From an uncultured Lachnospiraceae bacterium (lineage in GTDB: Bacteria > Bacillota > Clostridia > Lachnospirales > Lachnospiraceae): a DNA stretch of 64,000 bases. The position numbers and the translations under genes are program-made. Under the pieces are notes generated by a model that did no database searches, had not been told where the DNA came from, and saw only the letters and a list, made by a program, of their open reading frames with translations. The stretch is from the NCBI GenBank assembly GCA_910583895.1, contig CAJTYJ010000005.1, forward strand, positions 1 to 64,000, read 5' to 3'. Position 1 is the first letter of the stretch; every line of letters starts with the position of its first letter. This document shows, piece after piece, positions 8,398 through 17,406 of the stretch.

Positions 8398-8660
8398 CTA
8401 TGACAGGGAGGAGTACACAAAGATCCGGATGCCCAGAGAGAAGATGGCTGGTGAAAATCTTCGTGACGGAATTGTGGAAGTAGCCTTCGAGCAGCGGACC
8501 CAACGGCATAGAATGCCCAGTAGGCTTCGACGCGTTCCCGCGTTACAGGGAGACGATATAGGGAGAACCTGTATCGGATGAGTGCAGAAAGGATTCTTTC
8601 TGAAATTAGGTGGTACCGCGGATTGATTCGCCCTAAGCTTTACAGCTTGGGGCGTTTTTA
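8398..8660 (+). promoter_or_regulatory. T-box riboswitch controlling ilvB
   Basis: The conserved T-box AGGTGGTACCGCGG is at 8608-8621. A long stem I region precedes it, with a GGCTGGTGAAA distal-loop motif near 8445. It is followed by a rho-independent terminator (8629-8654 plus a T run). T-boxes bind uncharged tRNA and let transcription through when the amino acid is scarce. A branched-chain specifier is expected before acetolactate synthase, but the specifier codon could not be fixed by eye. About 185 bases with no obvious gene follow before ilvB. Confidence 0.92.
8629..8660 (+). terminator. T-box attenuator terminator
   Basis: CGCCCTAAGCTT pairs with AGCTTGGGGCG around a short loop and is followed by TTTTTA. 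It is mutually exclusive with the antiterminator formed by the T-box sequence. Confidence 0.88.
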
Positions 8661-8844
8661 TATGCACAGGGGAAGCCGTTCTCCCCTGCTTGATCGTCGC
8701 TAAGAAGACTGTATCAAGCGATTTTATGAAAAACAGCAACGGACCGGACAAATCCCGGGAAGATTTTCAGTTTTTTTAACAGTTGAAAATACTCCCGTTC
8801 AGAACCGGAAAGGGAATTGCAAGAACTATCACAGGAGGGACAAG

Positions 8845-10563
8845 ATGAAACAGATTTCAGGAAACAGATTACTGGTCAATGCATTAAAGGAGGAAGGTGT
8901 GGATGTGGTCTTTGGCTATCCGGGCGCATGTACGATTGATATCAGCGATGAGCTTTATCGCCAGGACCAGATCGCCGTTGTACTTCCTAGACATGAGCAG
9001 GCCCTGGCTCATGAGGCGGATGCTTACGCCCGCACCACCGGTAAAGTCGGTGTCTGTCTGGTGACCAGCGGCCCCGGCGCTACCAATCTGGTCACCGGGC
9101 TTGCCACTGCCAATTATGACAGTGTCCCCCTGGTATGCTTCACCGGACAGGTGGCAAAAAACCTCATTGGCAATGACGCATTTCAGGAAGTGGACATTGT
9201 CGGCATCACCCGAAACATCACCAAATACAGCGTAACTGTGCGAAACCGGGCAGATCTGGGACGGATCATCAAAGATGCGTTCTATATCGCCCGCACCGGA
9301 AGGCCTGGTCCTGTGCTGGTAGATCTTCCCAAGGACGTGATGGCAGAGCTGGGTTCCGCCGAGTATCCAAAGACTGTCAATCTCAGAGGCTACAAGCCTT
9401 ATACAAGCATCCATATGGGACAGCTGAAAAAGGCGATCAAGCTTCTGCATAAAGCAAAGAAACCGCTCTTTTTAGCAGGGGGCGGCATCAACATCGCCCG
9501 GGCCAATGCTGAATTTACCCAGGTGGTAGAAAAGACCGGTATCCCGGTGGTCACCACCATCATGGGCAGAGGTGCCATCTCCACCCTGCATCCGCTTTTC
9601 ATCGGCAACATCGGCATGCACGGCGCCTATGCGGCCAACAATGCGGTCAGCAACTGCGACCTTCTGTTCTCCATCGGAACCCGCTTCAATGACCGGATTA
9701 CCGGCAAAGTCCATGAGTTCGCGCCCCATGCACAGATCGTACACATTGACATAGACACCGCATCCATTTCCAAAAACATCCAGGTACATGTGCCCATTGT
9801 GGCCGATGCCAAGGAAGCGCTCACCCGGATGAATGAGTACGTGCAGGAAAACCGCTGCAGCAAATGGCTGGCACAGATCGAGACCTGGAAAAACGAGCAT
9901 CCTCTGACCATGCGCCCCAACAGCCGCATGAGTCCGCTGGATATCATCGGCGAGATCAACCGGCAGTTCGACGAAGCCCTGATCGTCACCGATGTGGGAC
10001 AGCACCAGATGCTCATCTCCCAGTATGCAGACATCACAGAGAAGAAGCAGCTGGTCACCTCCGGCGGCCTGGGCACCATGGGTTATGGACTGCCCGGTGC
10101 CATCGGTGCAAAGATCGGCAATCCGGACAAACCGGTCATCTCCATCTCCGGAGACGGCGGCATCCAGATGAATATCCAGGAACTGGCCACCGCCGTGCTG
10201 GAAGAGCTCCCGATCATCGTCTGCATCTTCAACAACGAATACCTGGGCATGGTGCGCCAGTGGCAGAGCCTCTTCTACGGCAAACGCTACGGCATGACTA
10301 ATTTAAAAGCCGGCGCCCTCTCCCGCCGTACCGATCGGAAAGAATACCCGGAATACACCCCGGATTTCGTCCGTCTTGCAGAAAGCTATGGTGCCAAAGG
10401 CATCCGCGTCACAAAAAAAGAGGAAATCGCCGCCGCTTTTGAGGAAGCAAAGAAAAATACCAAGGCTCCCACCTTAATCGAATTTATCATCGATCCGGAC
10501 GAGATGGTCTACCCGATGATCAAACCCGGCGGAACCCTGGAAGATATGATTATGGACTGTTAA
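8845..10563 (+). CDS. ilvB: Acetolactate synthase, large (catalytic) subunit
   Basis: The 572-residue ThDP enzyme condenses two pyruvates, or pyruvate and 2-oxobutyrate, in the first common step of valine, leucine and isoleucine synthesis. The N-terminal FGYPGACTIDISDEL, the catalytic Glu segment LPRHEQALAHEADAYAR, and the ThDP/Mg motif GDGGIQMNIQELATAV with a downstream NNEY are all intact. The CAGGAGGG ribosome site lies at 8831-8838. The regulatory subunit gene follows 145 bases later. Confidence 0.95.
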   Translation: MKQISGNRLLVNALKEEGVDVVFGYPGACTIDISDELYRQDQIAVVLPRHEQALAHEADAYARTTGKVGVCLVTSGPGATNLVTGLATANYDSVPLVCFTGQVAKNLIGNDAFQEVDIVGITRNITKYSVTVRNRADLGRIIKDAFYIARTGRPGPVLVDLPKDVMAELGSAEYPKTVNLRGYKPYTSIHMGQLKKAIKLLHKAKKPLFLAGGGINIARANAEFTQVVEKTGIPVVTTIMGRGAISTLHPLFIGNIGMHGAYAANNAVSNCDLLFSIGTRFNDRITGKVHEFAPHAQIVHIDIDTASISKNIQVHVPIVADAKEALTRMNEYVQENRCSKWLAQIETWKNEHPLTMRPNSRMSPLDIIGEINRQFDEALIVTDVGQHQMLISQYADITEKKQLVTSGGLGTMGYGLPGAIGAKIGNPDKPVISISGDGGIQMNIQELATAVLEELPIIVCIFNNEYLGMVRQWQSLFYGKRYGMTNLKAGALSRRTDRKEYPEYTPDFVRLAESYGAKGIRVTKKEEIAAAFEEAKKNTKAPTLIEFIIDPDEMVYPMIKPGGTLEDMIMDC

Positions 10564-10569
10564 GCCGCT

Positions 10570-10684
10570 GTAGCGGAACTGTTTTATCAGCTCAGGACCA
10601 TTCGGCGCCCGGAACATTTTCCACTCGATCCTTCGGGCGGCAAACGTTCCAGATATGGAGCATAGAATGGGCCGTAGCGGAACT
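10570..10684 (+). repeat. Palindromic intergenic element bounded by an 11-bp direct repeat (ilvB-ilvN)
   Basis: GTAGCGGAACT occurs at 10570-10580 and again at 10674-10684. Between them lies a foldable segment in which GGAACATTTT near 10612 can pair with AACGTTCC near 10643, with GGCGCCC/GGGCGGC alongside. The layout fits a small non-coding insertion with a duplicated edge, or a structured intergenic repeat. It lies inside the ilvBN transcript without disrupting either gene. Confidence 0.45.
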
Positions 10685-10708
10685 ATAATAGGAGGTTAAA
10701 TTAATATT

Positions 10709-11218
10709 ATGGATAATACGATGAAAAAGAGATGGATCTCTCTTTATGTGGAAAACCAGGTGGGCGTGCTTTCTAAGATCTCCGGCCTGTTCTCTGCAAA
10801 ATCTTACAACCTGGACAGCCTGACCGTCGGAACCACGGAAGATCCCACCGTATCCCGCATGACCATCGCCACGGTCAGCGACGATGAAACTTTCGAGCAG
10901 ATTAAAAAACAATTAAACCGTATGGTGGAAGTGATCAAGGTCATTGACTTTACCGATGTCTTTGTGCGCATGAAGGAAATCCTCTATGTCAAGGTGCTGC
11001 ACTGCACTTCGGAAGACAAGGTTTCGTTGTTCCAGATCGCGGAGACGTTCAAAGCACGGGTCATTGACTATGGAAAGAACAGCCTGCTTCTGGAATTCGT
11101 ACAGACTGCTACCAAAAATGATGCGGTAGTTCAGCTTATGAAGAGCGAATTTAAAAACATCGAAGTCGTCCGGGGCGGCAGCGTGGGGATCGAATCCATC
11201 AGCCGGATGGAACGGTAA
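10709..11218 (+). CDS. ilvN: Acetolactate synthase, small (regulatory) subunit
   Basis: The 169-residue protein begins with an ACT domain (about residues 6-80, WISLYVENQVGVLSKISGLF and SYNLDSLTVG), which binds valine for feedback inhibition. The C-terminal half carries the IlvH/IlvN activation domain. ATAGGAGGTTAAATTAATATT precedes the ATG. The name ilvH is used equally for this family. It is followed by a strong hairpin. Confidence 0.95.
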   Translation: MDNTMKKRWISLYVENQVGVLSKISGLFSAKSYNLDSLTVGTTEDPTVSRMTIATVSDDETFEQIKKQLNRMVEVIKVIDFTDVFVRMKEILYVKVLHCTSEDKVSLFQIAETFKARVIDYGKNSLLLEFVQTATKNDAVVQLMKSEFKNIEVVRGGSVGIESISRMER

Positions 11219-11234
11219 AGCAGAACAGAAGATA

Positions 11235-11273
11235 AAAACGGGTAATGCCTTTTCGCAAGGTGTTTACCCGTTT
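11235..11273 (+). terminator. Terminator of ilvBN
   Basis: AAACGGGTAA pairs with TTACCCGTTT around an internal hairpin (CCTT/AAGG). It lies 17 bases behind ilvN and just before the convergent dehydrogenase gene ends. Confidence 0.75.
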
Positions 11274-11276
11274 GTG

Positions 11277-12338
11277 TCAAGTATGCATTTTTTCGTCGAT
11301 TGCCATAATCTTCACATAGTCCTCTGTCTTGTCCCGCATAATCCGAAACCCGCATTCTAACTCAGAAAGAGGCAGCTGATGTGTGATCAGGTCCGCCGGA
11401 GCAATCTTTTTGTCTGAAAGCCGATCCAGCACATAGTGCCAGTCATCTTCTGCTTCCTGCAAAAATGCAGAATTCCAGGTCCCGGTCACCCGCAGCTGAT
11501 TCCTCAGTATTTTCCAGTACACTGGTTTTGGCAGCGCCATATCAGAAGACGGATTTCCAACCAGTACCACATGACCGGCCGGCGCCGTGTGATCCACAGA
11601 CAGCGCATACGTCTCCTTCTTCCCCACACATTCAAAAAGCACCTCGGCTCCCTGACCGTCTGTATGGTCCCAAATCCACCGGGACACATCCTGCGTCCGG
11701 CTGTCACAGTACGCCTCCGGGGACAGTCCCAGTCTTTGGACCGCCTTTTGCTGAGATTCTTTGTTGCCGATTACAAGAAGATCCTCCACTCCTGCTTCCA
11801 GAAGAAACATCACCAGAAGCAGTCCGATCGTTCCAAGTCCGCAGACCACCACGCTGTCCGCCGGTCCGATGGATACCCGCCGCATAGCATGGACTGCCAC
11901 TGCCATCGGTTCCAGCATGGCTGCTTCTTCAAAAGTCACGTGTTCCGGCAGGGCGATCAGATTTTCAGCCGGCACAGATACATATTCTGCAAAGGCTCCA
12001 TCTCTGCGCGATCCGATATAACTGTAATTCCGGCACATCTCATACTGTCTCTTTTGACAGGGGCCACAGATTTTACAGGGAATCAGCGGAAAGACGCCGA
12101 CTCGCTTTCCCAGCCAATCCGCTGCCGCATCTGCCCCTGTCTTTACAACAACGCCGGAAAATTCATGCCCCGGAACCAAAGGATGGGTATAGGCCCCAGT
12201 ACGATAAATCCGCGGAATGTCCGAACCGCAGATCCCTGCCGCCTTCACCCGTACCAGCACCTCCCCCGTACCTGGCACAGGCTCTTCGACCGTTTCATAG
12301 CGCAGATCACCGATCCCGTGCAGCACCCATGCTTTCAT
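11277..12338 (-). CDS. Zinc-dependent polyol/ribitol-phosphate dehydrogenase (TarJ/GatD-like MDR)
   Basis: The 353-residue medium-chain dehydrogenase has the catalytic zinc site CGSDIPR and GHEFSG, a structural zinc loop CKICGPCQKRQYEMC, and a nucleotide-binding GLGTIGLL. Its neighbours are an IspD/TarI-type cytidylyltransferase and a pentulose-phosphate epimerase. The likely role is therefore reduction of a ketose phosphate such as D-ribulose 5-phosphate to ribitol 5-phosphate for CDP-polyol synthesis. Closely related enzymes act on galactitol 1-phosphate or sorbitol, so the substrate is inferred from context. It is the last gene of the glycan locus. Confidence 0.75.
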   Translation of the reverse strand: MKAWVLHGIGDLRYETVEEPVPGTGEVLVRVKAAGICGSDIPRIYRTGAYTHPLVPGHEFSGVVVKTGADAAADWLGKRVGVFPLIPCKICGPCQKRQYEMCRNYSYIGSRRDGAFAEYVSVPAENLIALPEHVTFEEAAMLEPMAVAVHAMRRVSIGPADSVVVCGLGTIGLLLVMFLLEAGVEDLLVIGNKESQQKAVQRLGLSPEAYCDSRTQDVSRWIWDHTDGQGAEVLFECVGKKETYALSVDHTAPAGHVVLVGNPSSDMALPKPVYWKILRNQLRVTGTWNSAFLQEAEDDWHYVLDRLSDKKIAPADLITHQLPLSELECGFRIMRDKTEDYVKIMAIDEKMHT

Positions 12339-12381
12339 TGTATCATCTCTCCTTTAAATTCCGCATCTTTTCGATGTTTTT

Positions 12382-13083
12382 TCAAGTCTTTTCTGTCAGG
12401 ATCCGACGGAACCGCTCCAAATCTGCCTTTGTTGTAATCTTAAAATTTCCCTCGTCCCCGGGGATCATGATGATCTCCATCCCATCCAGCACCGCCGGCT
12501 CTGTGGAACCGTTGATCTGCCGGATCCGGTCCGGAAAAAGCTTTTGATTTGCCTCATAATATCGTCCAATCCGGAACACCTCAGGCGCCTGCCCCGCATA
12601 GACCGTACTTCGGTCCAAAAGTGCAGCAACGCTTTTCCCCCCGTCCAGGCTGGTATACACCGTATCTTTCATAGGCAGCACCGGCATCAGTCCCTCATGC
12701 CCCTCTGCCCCCTGTAAACAATCCGTGATCTGCTCAGGCGACAGACAGGGCCTGGCCGCATCATGGATAAACACATAACCAGAATCCTCAGCATAGGTCC
12801 GGATATCCTGCAGCCCATGGAAGATCGAAAGCTGCCGGTTCTCTCCCGGTTCAGAAAATCCCCTGAATTTCTTCTTGCTGTCCGTCTGGCGCAGACAGTT
12901 CCGGATCAAATCCTGCCAGGCCGGATCCGCTACAATCTGCAGTGCTTCGACCTCTTCATGCGAAGACAACGTCTCCAGGCAATAGGAAATAATCGGCCTG
13001 CCTGCCACTTCTATGTATTGTTTCGGGATATCTGAGCCAAGCCGCAGGCCAGTGCCGCCCGATAAAATCAAAGCAACCTTCAT
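12382..13083 (-). CDS. IspD/TarI-family cytidylyltransferase (probable CDP-ribitol or related CDP-polyol synthesis)
   Basis: The 233-residue enzyme starts MKVALILSGGTGLRLG and keeps the IspD-family KQYIEV, HDAARPC, GQAPEVF and KITT segments. TarI homologues make CDP-ribitol, while IspD makes CDP-methylerythritol. The position between a TarJ-like reductase and an epimerase favours the polyol role. The frame opens at 13092, but that ATG lies inside the AAAGGA ribosome site, so the ATG at 13083 is chosen. Confidence 0.8.
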   Translation of the reverse strand: MKVALILSGGTGLRLGSDIPKQYIEVAGRPIISYCLETLSSHEEVEALQIVADPAWQDLIRNCLRQTDSKKKFRGFSEPGENRQLSIFHGLQDIRTYAEDSGYVFIHDAARPCLSPEQITDCLQGAEGHEGLMPVLPMKDTVYTSLDGGKSVAALLDRSTVYAGQAPEVFRIGRYYEANQKLFPDRIRQINGSTEPAVLDGMEIIMIPGDEGNFKITTKADLERFRRILTEKT

Positions 13084-13119
13084 TCTTCTCATCCTTTTTG
13101 ACCATGCACATACAATCTG

Positions 13120-13782
13120 CTAAAACCGCAGCTCCCGGATTGCCTGCAGCGTATCCCCATAGGGCTTTCCTTTTCCGAAGAGCAGCGTCGTTCCCAGCAC
13201 AAAGCCTTTCACACCTTTCGGTGCAAATTCCAGAATCTTATTGGCGCTGCACGCTCCGTCCCAGTATAGTTCAAAATCCATGTCCTCTTTCAGGGCCAGA
13301 AGCTTCGTGATTTTTTTCCCAACATAGGGCAGATACATCTGTCCGGCATTTCCCGGATTGACCGACATCACCAGCACTTTTTTCACAATCCGAAGCATCT
13401 CCATCACCGTTTCCACGGAGGTTCCCGGATTGATGGCGATACCGGGCACCATTCCTGCATTGATGATACTCTGCAGCGTCGTGGAAGGATGATACTCTGC
13501 CTCCGGATGAATATATACCGTGTCTCCTTTGCGCAGACACCCAAGGAACAGTCCAATGCGGTTGTTTGGATGTTCAATCATCAGATGCACATCCATTGGT
13601 TTTGCTGTCGCGCTTGCAAGGTACCGCATATCATTTAACGACATGGCAAAATTGGGAACATATCGTCCGTCCATAATATCAATATGAAAAGAGTCAATGC
13701 CCCCCGCATCCAGTTCCTTCACTTCCCGCTCCAGATTGCCGTAATCCGCACACATCATGGAGGCCATCAATTCAAACTGCAT
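13120..13782 (-). CDS. Pentulose/hexulose-phosphate 3-epimerase (RPE/AlsE family)
   Basis: The 220-residue TIM-barrel protein shows HIDIMDGRYVPNF, DVHLMIEHP and a VMSVNPGNAGQ phosphate-binding loop, all typical of D-ribulose-5-phosphate or D-allulose-6-phosphate 3-epimerase. The expected catalytic Asp (HIDIMDG) and metal ligands are present; the second Asp region reads YWDGACS. Next to the TarI/TarJ-like pair it probably feeds ribulose 5-phosphate into CDP-polyol synthesis. A housekeeping pentose-phosphate role cannot be excluded. Confidence 0.78.
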   Translation of the reverse strand: MQFELMASMMCADYGNLEREVKELDAGGIDSFHIDIMDGRYVPNFAMSLNDMRYLASATAKPMDVHLMIEHPNNRIGLFLGCLRKGDTVYIHPEAEYHPSTTLQSIINAGMVPGIAINPGTSVETVMEMLRIVKKVLVMSVNPGNAGQMYLPYVGKKITKLLALKEDMDFELYWDGACSANKILEFAPKGVKGFVLGTTLLFGKGKPYGDTLQAIRELRF

Positions 13783-13850
13783 ATATGTAATTTCCTCTCT
13801 TTTCTGCTTTCATGCTTACCAGGCACAGTTATCCCGTACTTTTTGTATGG

Positions 13851-14936
13851 TCAGGTCAAAAAACGACACCCTGTATGAACAATCTGCAGTTTCTTTTTGT
13901 TGTACATAAAGTACAAGGTCGTCAGCGTCTCTCCCACATATCCGATATAACGGTCCGACCGGTCTGTTCCTTTCGGAACACTAAGCTCCTCCACTCGTTC
14001 CAGAATCGGAAAAAGCCACTGGCAGTATGCGCTCAGCACGACTTTTTTCGCTAAAATCATATTGTAGTTAAACAAAAATCTCTGCCCGAGTAGCTGTGGA
14101 AAATACTGGTGATACTCCGGCTGTAATTCAGCGACCGCACTGCGCACCGCTTCCCAGTCTTCCTTTTTCAGATACCTTTCATGATGCGCTTCCATATTCG
14201 GCTCATACGGCATAGGATATGGAAGTACCACATCCACGTCATTATCTGCCAGTCGCAGCACATCATCTTCTGTCATTTCCAACAGTCTCCGATAATGAAT
14301 GAGTCCATAATATTCTCGCTCCTGATTGGCAGAAGGAGAAAGCAGACGGTTTTTCCACATCCAATAAAGTGCTGTCAGTTCTGAATAATTTCCGTTTTTA
14401 TAAGAAATGTTTTCTCCGTCACAGTCCAGTGTATTCGCCACCCGCTCTTCACACAAAGCCGCTCCTACCTGAATCGGCGTGATCCACTCCGGCAAATGAT
14501 AGTTCTCCTCCAATGGCTTGTCCTTGTAAAATTTCGCCATAAAGACATGAAGGTTTGCTCTGTGATATCCAACCGGAAGCGCCGAAAGAGGTATATAATC
14601 TCTTTTGCATATGTAATGGTATCCCATCAGGTTTGCCCATCTTGGCGAAGTCAGACGTACATGACAGACAAACCCGCAGGCATCCAGACTCCTTTCAATC
14701 TCCGGCATAACATTCTCAGGAGTCGCGATCAGGATCTCCATGTCTCGTTTCTCTTCCGTTGACAATGACGCCGAAAAAGGTTCCAGCTCAAACACCGGAA
14801 TACCTGCTAAAGATGCAGCGTTTGTTCCCTGGCTTGTGACGATAAAACATCGAACCGGCCGCTCTGGATATATATTTTGTATCGCTTCGTATGCACCAAG
14901 GGCGATAGCCTGGGCGCCGTAGATTGCCAGTTGCAT
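13851..14936 (-). CDS. DUF4422 glycosyltransferase with N-terminal Rossmann-like module
   Basis: Of 361 residues, the first 100 form a nucleotide-binding-like fold (MQLAIYGAQAIALGAYEAI). A DUF4422 domain follows, with LPEWITPIQVGAAL, DGENISYKNGNYSELTALYWMWKN and YYGLIHYRR, the landmarks of this bacterial glycosyltransferase family (galactofuranosyl or glucosyl transferases of capsule loci). Base composition is similar to the host genes, unlike the AT-rich genes just upstream, so it lies outside the acquired block. GGAAGGACACT precedes the ATG. Confidence 0.8.
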   Translation of the reverse strand: MQLAIYGAQAIALGAYEAIQNIYPERPVRCFIVTSQGTNAASLAGIPVFELEPFSASLSTEEKRDMEILIATPENVMPEIERSLDACGFVCHVRLTSPRWANLMGYHYICKRDYIPLSALPVGYHRANLHVFMAKFYKDKPLEENYHLPEWITPIQVGAALCEERVANTLDCDGENISYKNGNYSELTALYWMWKNRLLSPSANQEREYYGLIHYRRLLEMTEDDVLRLADNDVDVVLPYPMPYEPNMEAHHERYLKKEDWEAVRSAVAELQPEYHQYFPQLLGQRFLFNYNMILAKKVVLSAYCQWLFPILERVEELSVPKGTDRSDRYIGYVGETLTTLYFMYNKKKLQIVHTGCRFLT

Positions 14937-14979
14937 AGTGTCCTTCCTGTGAATGTATATAGTAAAATTACTTAAAAAA

Positions 14980-16176
14980 TTAAATTATGCCAAACCGTTT
15001 CTGAATCTCATCACTAAATATAAGTTCTTCACTCATGTTGTGAATCTTATCCGGAAAATAAAGTCGGCATAATTCCCGATAAACCGCCGTTCTTGCTTTA
15101 GCAAAAGAAATGGCTATAACAATTGCATCGTAGTTGTAATGCACAATATTTTCTGGTGCCTCAATCAACATCTCTTTTTTGTTAAGCACTGCGTAATTTT
15201 GATCTACCGCCGCTACAAGATTGCAAAAGCCAGTTCTTTTTATATATTGATATAGTCGCTGTCCATAGACTCCCATACCATAAATAATAATATTGCTTCC
15301 CTTTCTTACTTCTGGAAAAGGGAACAGATAATCCAGACACTCTATCCCTTCTAACAACGTATCTGCTCTTGGGACCATCAAAAATAACACATACTTTTTC
15401 CACTGTTCTCTCAGATCATAAATATATTTATTTTTTTCCAACACATTATAGACTGACTGGTATAAAATACAAAACTTTTTTCGTTCCTTTTCTGGCTCTG
15501 TTGACTTTCTAACCATAGACGATTCGTTCTGTCTGTAATGATACAAACATTCATGGATAACATAAATACTATTTGTATTCAAAAGACAAGGATAAGTGCA
15601 CGCTGCATCCTCTCCCATAGCAATTCTGTCATCAACTGCCAATTGAAACATCTCTATGCAGTCCCGGCGAAAAAGTTTATCCCACAGCCCCGGAAAAATT
15701 CCCCATTCAAAAAATGTATCTCCTGAAATCATTTTGGGATATACAAGCTTCTGCAGTTCTTGTTTTTTATATCTTCCTTCTTTTACTCCGTGAAAAACTT
15801 TTTTGCTGGTATCAGCCACGTCTTCAAAGCGTCCACACATAACAATATCTACATTTTCTTCTATCATTTTTTGATACATCTGCTCATACATTTGGGGTTC
15901 TATCCAGTCATCACCATCCACATAAGCAATGTATTCGCCTCTTGCCGCTTTCATCCCGACCTTTCTGGCACTGACTAAACCTCCGTTAGTCTTATGTATT
16001 ACCACAATCCTTGGATCTTTCCTTCCATACTCTTCACAAATATAATAACATCCATCAGTAGAGCCATCATCCACTATTATGATTTCGATATCTAAAAATG
16101 ATTGTCCTATCAGACTGTCTAAACAACGAGGAAGATATTTTTCAATATTATATACCGGAACAATTATACTAATCAT
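14980..16176 (-). CDS. Family 2 glycosyltransferase with C-terminal Rossmann-like module
   Basis: The 398-residue protein begins with a GT-A fold (MISIIVPVYNIEKYLPRCLD, then VDDGSTDG near residue 38 and AYVDGDDWIEPQMYE near 90), the sugar-nucleotide and metal-binding hallmarks of GT2. From about residue 290 it has a second domain with NIIIYGMGVYGQRLYQYI and a following acidic residue (AAVDQN), a GxGxxG dinucleotide-fold motif. The acceptor and donor are unknown. It is markedly AT-rich and marks the left part of the foreign-looking block. Confidence 0.85.
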   Translation of the reverse strand: MISIIVPVYNIEKYLPRCLDSLIGQSFLDIEIIIVDDGSTDGCYYICEEYGRKDPRIVVIHKTNGGLVSARKVGMKAARGEYIAYVDGDDWIEPQMYEQMYQKMIEENVDIVMCGRFEDVADTSKKVFHGVKEGRYKKQELQKLVYPKMISGDTFFEWGIFPGLWDKLFRRDCIEMFQLAVDDRIAMGEDAACTYPCLLNTNSIYVIHECLYHYRQNESSMVRKSTEPEKERKKFCILYQSVYNVLEKNKYIYDLREQWKKYVLFLMVPRADTLLEGIECLDYLFPFPEVRKGSNIIIYGMGVYGQRLYQYIKRTGFCNLVAAVDQNYAVLNKKEMLIEAPENIVHYNYDAIVIAISFAKARTAVYRELCRLYFPDKIHNMSEELIFSDEIQKRFGII

Positions 16177-16198
16177 TTAGTTATGTTTTTCCTTTTAC

Positions 16199-17314
16199 TC
16201 AATTCCAGATTTCATCTATTTGATATACAGGGCATTCTGACAAAGCTTTCATTTCTTCTGTAACGTTCTCATCCTTTACAGACATAAGAATTGCGTCAAC
16301 TTTTATATTGATTTTATCCTTTCTATATACTGGTCGTTCTGAAAGGATATAGTCTGCATTTTGATCAATAAAACAGACAACCTCTATATCCGTATTATAT
16401 AGCAAAAGCTCGACATTTCTCCCGAGATCTCCTGCTCCATATATTGCAACTCTTCTTATATGATTTTCCTGAAAAAAATTCAGAAATGGAATATTATGTG
16501 CTTTACACTTATTCCAATACTGTAAAAATGCAAAAGTTCTCTTATACTGATCCAGCTCCTTAATATGTATTCTTCGCAATGATCCTAAAAGTTCAGACAA
16601 CCAGGTTTCCTCTTCTCCATGAAAAATATGATTCTCAAGCAGTAGCTGTATCATCTCTTCCTCTGAATCCATCATTTTGTTTGTATCTCCTGAAGTATTC
16701 ATTCCTGTTATAACATGTTCAAACAAAACTTCCTGATTCAATGCAAAGGACTTTCCTTCCCCTGCCATAAGAAGCCAAAGAAAATAATCATCTGCTCCAT
16801 TATTCTCTAAAATATTATTTTTCCAAAATGATGGAATTGAATTTCTTTTTATCAATACCTGTCCTGGTGATACAATGGGACACCATTTTTTCAACATAAA
16901 TTCTTTTGAGATTACGTTCTCAAAAACATGTGTATTCGTATAATGAAAACGATTGTTATGAATCGCTCTGCAGACCACCGCATCAGCATGGCCTATACAG
17001 TTCAGCTGTTTTTCCAAATAAGCTGGCACAATTTTATCATCCTGATCTAAAAACAGTATATACTCCCCTTCCGCTTTTTCTAAGCCATGAACTCGAGCCC
17101 CGTGAATTCCATGATTTACTGCAGAATTAAAAACTCTAATTTTATAGGAATATACCGTTTCACATATACTTATCTTTTCTGCCGGGGAATCATTATATAA
17201 AACCAATTCCACTTTTATGCCTTTGGCATTTTGAACACATTGTTCCACCTGATTTAGTATGACATCTAAATATTTTTTCCCGTAAAATAATGGTACAATA
17301 ATGCTTACTGTCAT
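16199..17314 (-). CDS. Family 2 glycosyltransferase with C-terminal Rossmann-like module
   Basis: The 371-residue protein has an N-terminal GT-A domain (VSIIVPLFYGKKYLD, NDSPAEK, ILFLDQDDKIVP with the DxD-like pair). From about residue 285 it has the recurring nucleotide-fold module RRVAIYGAGDLGRNVELLL with VVCFIDQNAD. It is AT-rich and lies in the same operon as its neighbours. The donor sugar cannot be predicted. Confidence 0.85.
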   Translation of the reverse strand: MTVSIIVPLFYGKKYLDVILNQVEQCVQNAKGIKVELVLYNDSPAEKISICETVYSYKIRVFNSAVNHGIHGARVHGLEKAEGEYILFLDQDDKIVPAYLEKQLNCIGHADAVVCRAIHNNRFHYTNTHVFENVISKEFMLKKWCPIVSPGQVLIKRNSIPSFWKNNILENNGADDYFLWLLMAGEGKSFALNQEVLFEHVITGMNTSGDTNKMMDSEEEMIQLLLENHIFHGEEETWLSELLGSLRRIHIKELDQYKRTFAFLQYWNKCKAHNIPFLNFFQENHIRRVAIYGAGDLGRNVELLLYNTDIEVVCFIDQNADYILSERPVYRKDKINIKVDAILMSVKDENVTEEMKALSECPVYQIDEIWN

Positions 17315-17406
17315 ATCAAAATAAAATCCTATACTGTGTTATTTTGTTTTTAAAATTTCGTCATAATTTTTAACTTATTATATTATAAATCACACTATAG
17401 CTTGTT

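Noticed and set aside
8398..8600. Specifier codon of the T-box
   Set aside because: Several triplets in the stem I 3' strand could be placed in the specifier loop; none could be fixed without folding, so no amino acid is claimed beyond the expected branched-chain class.
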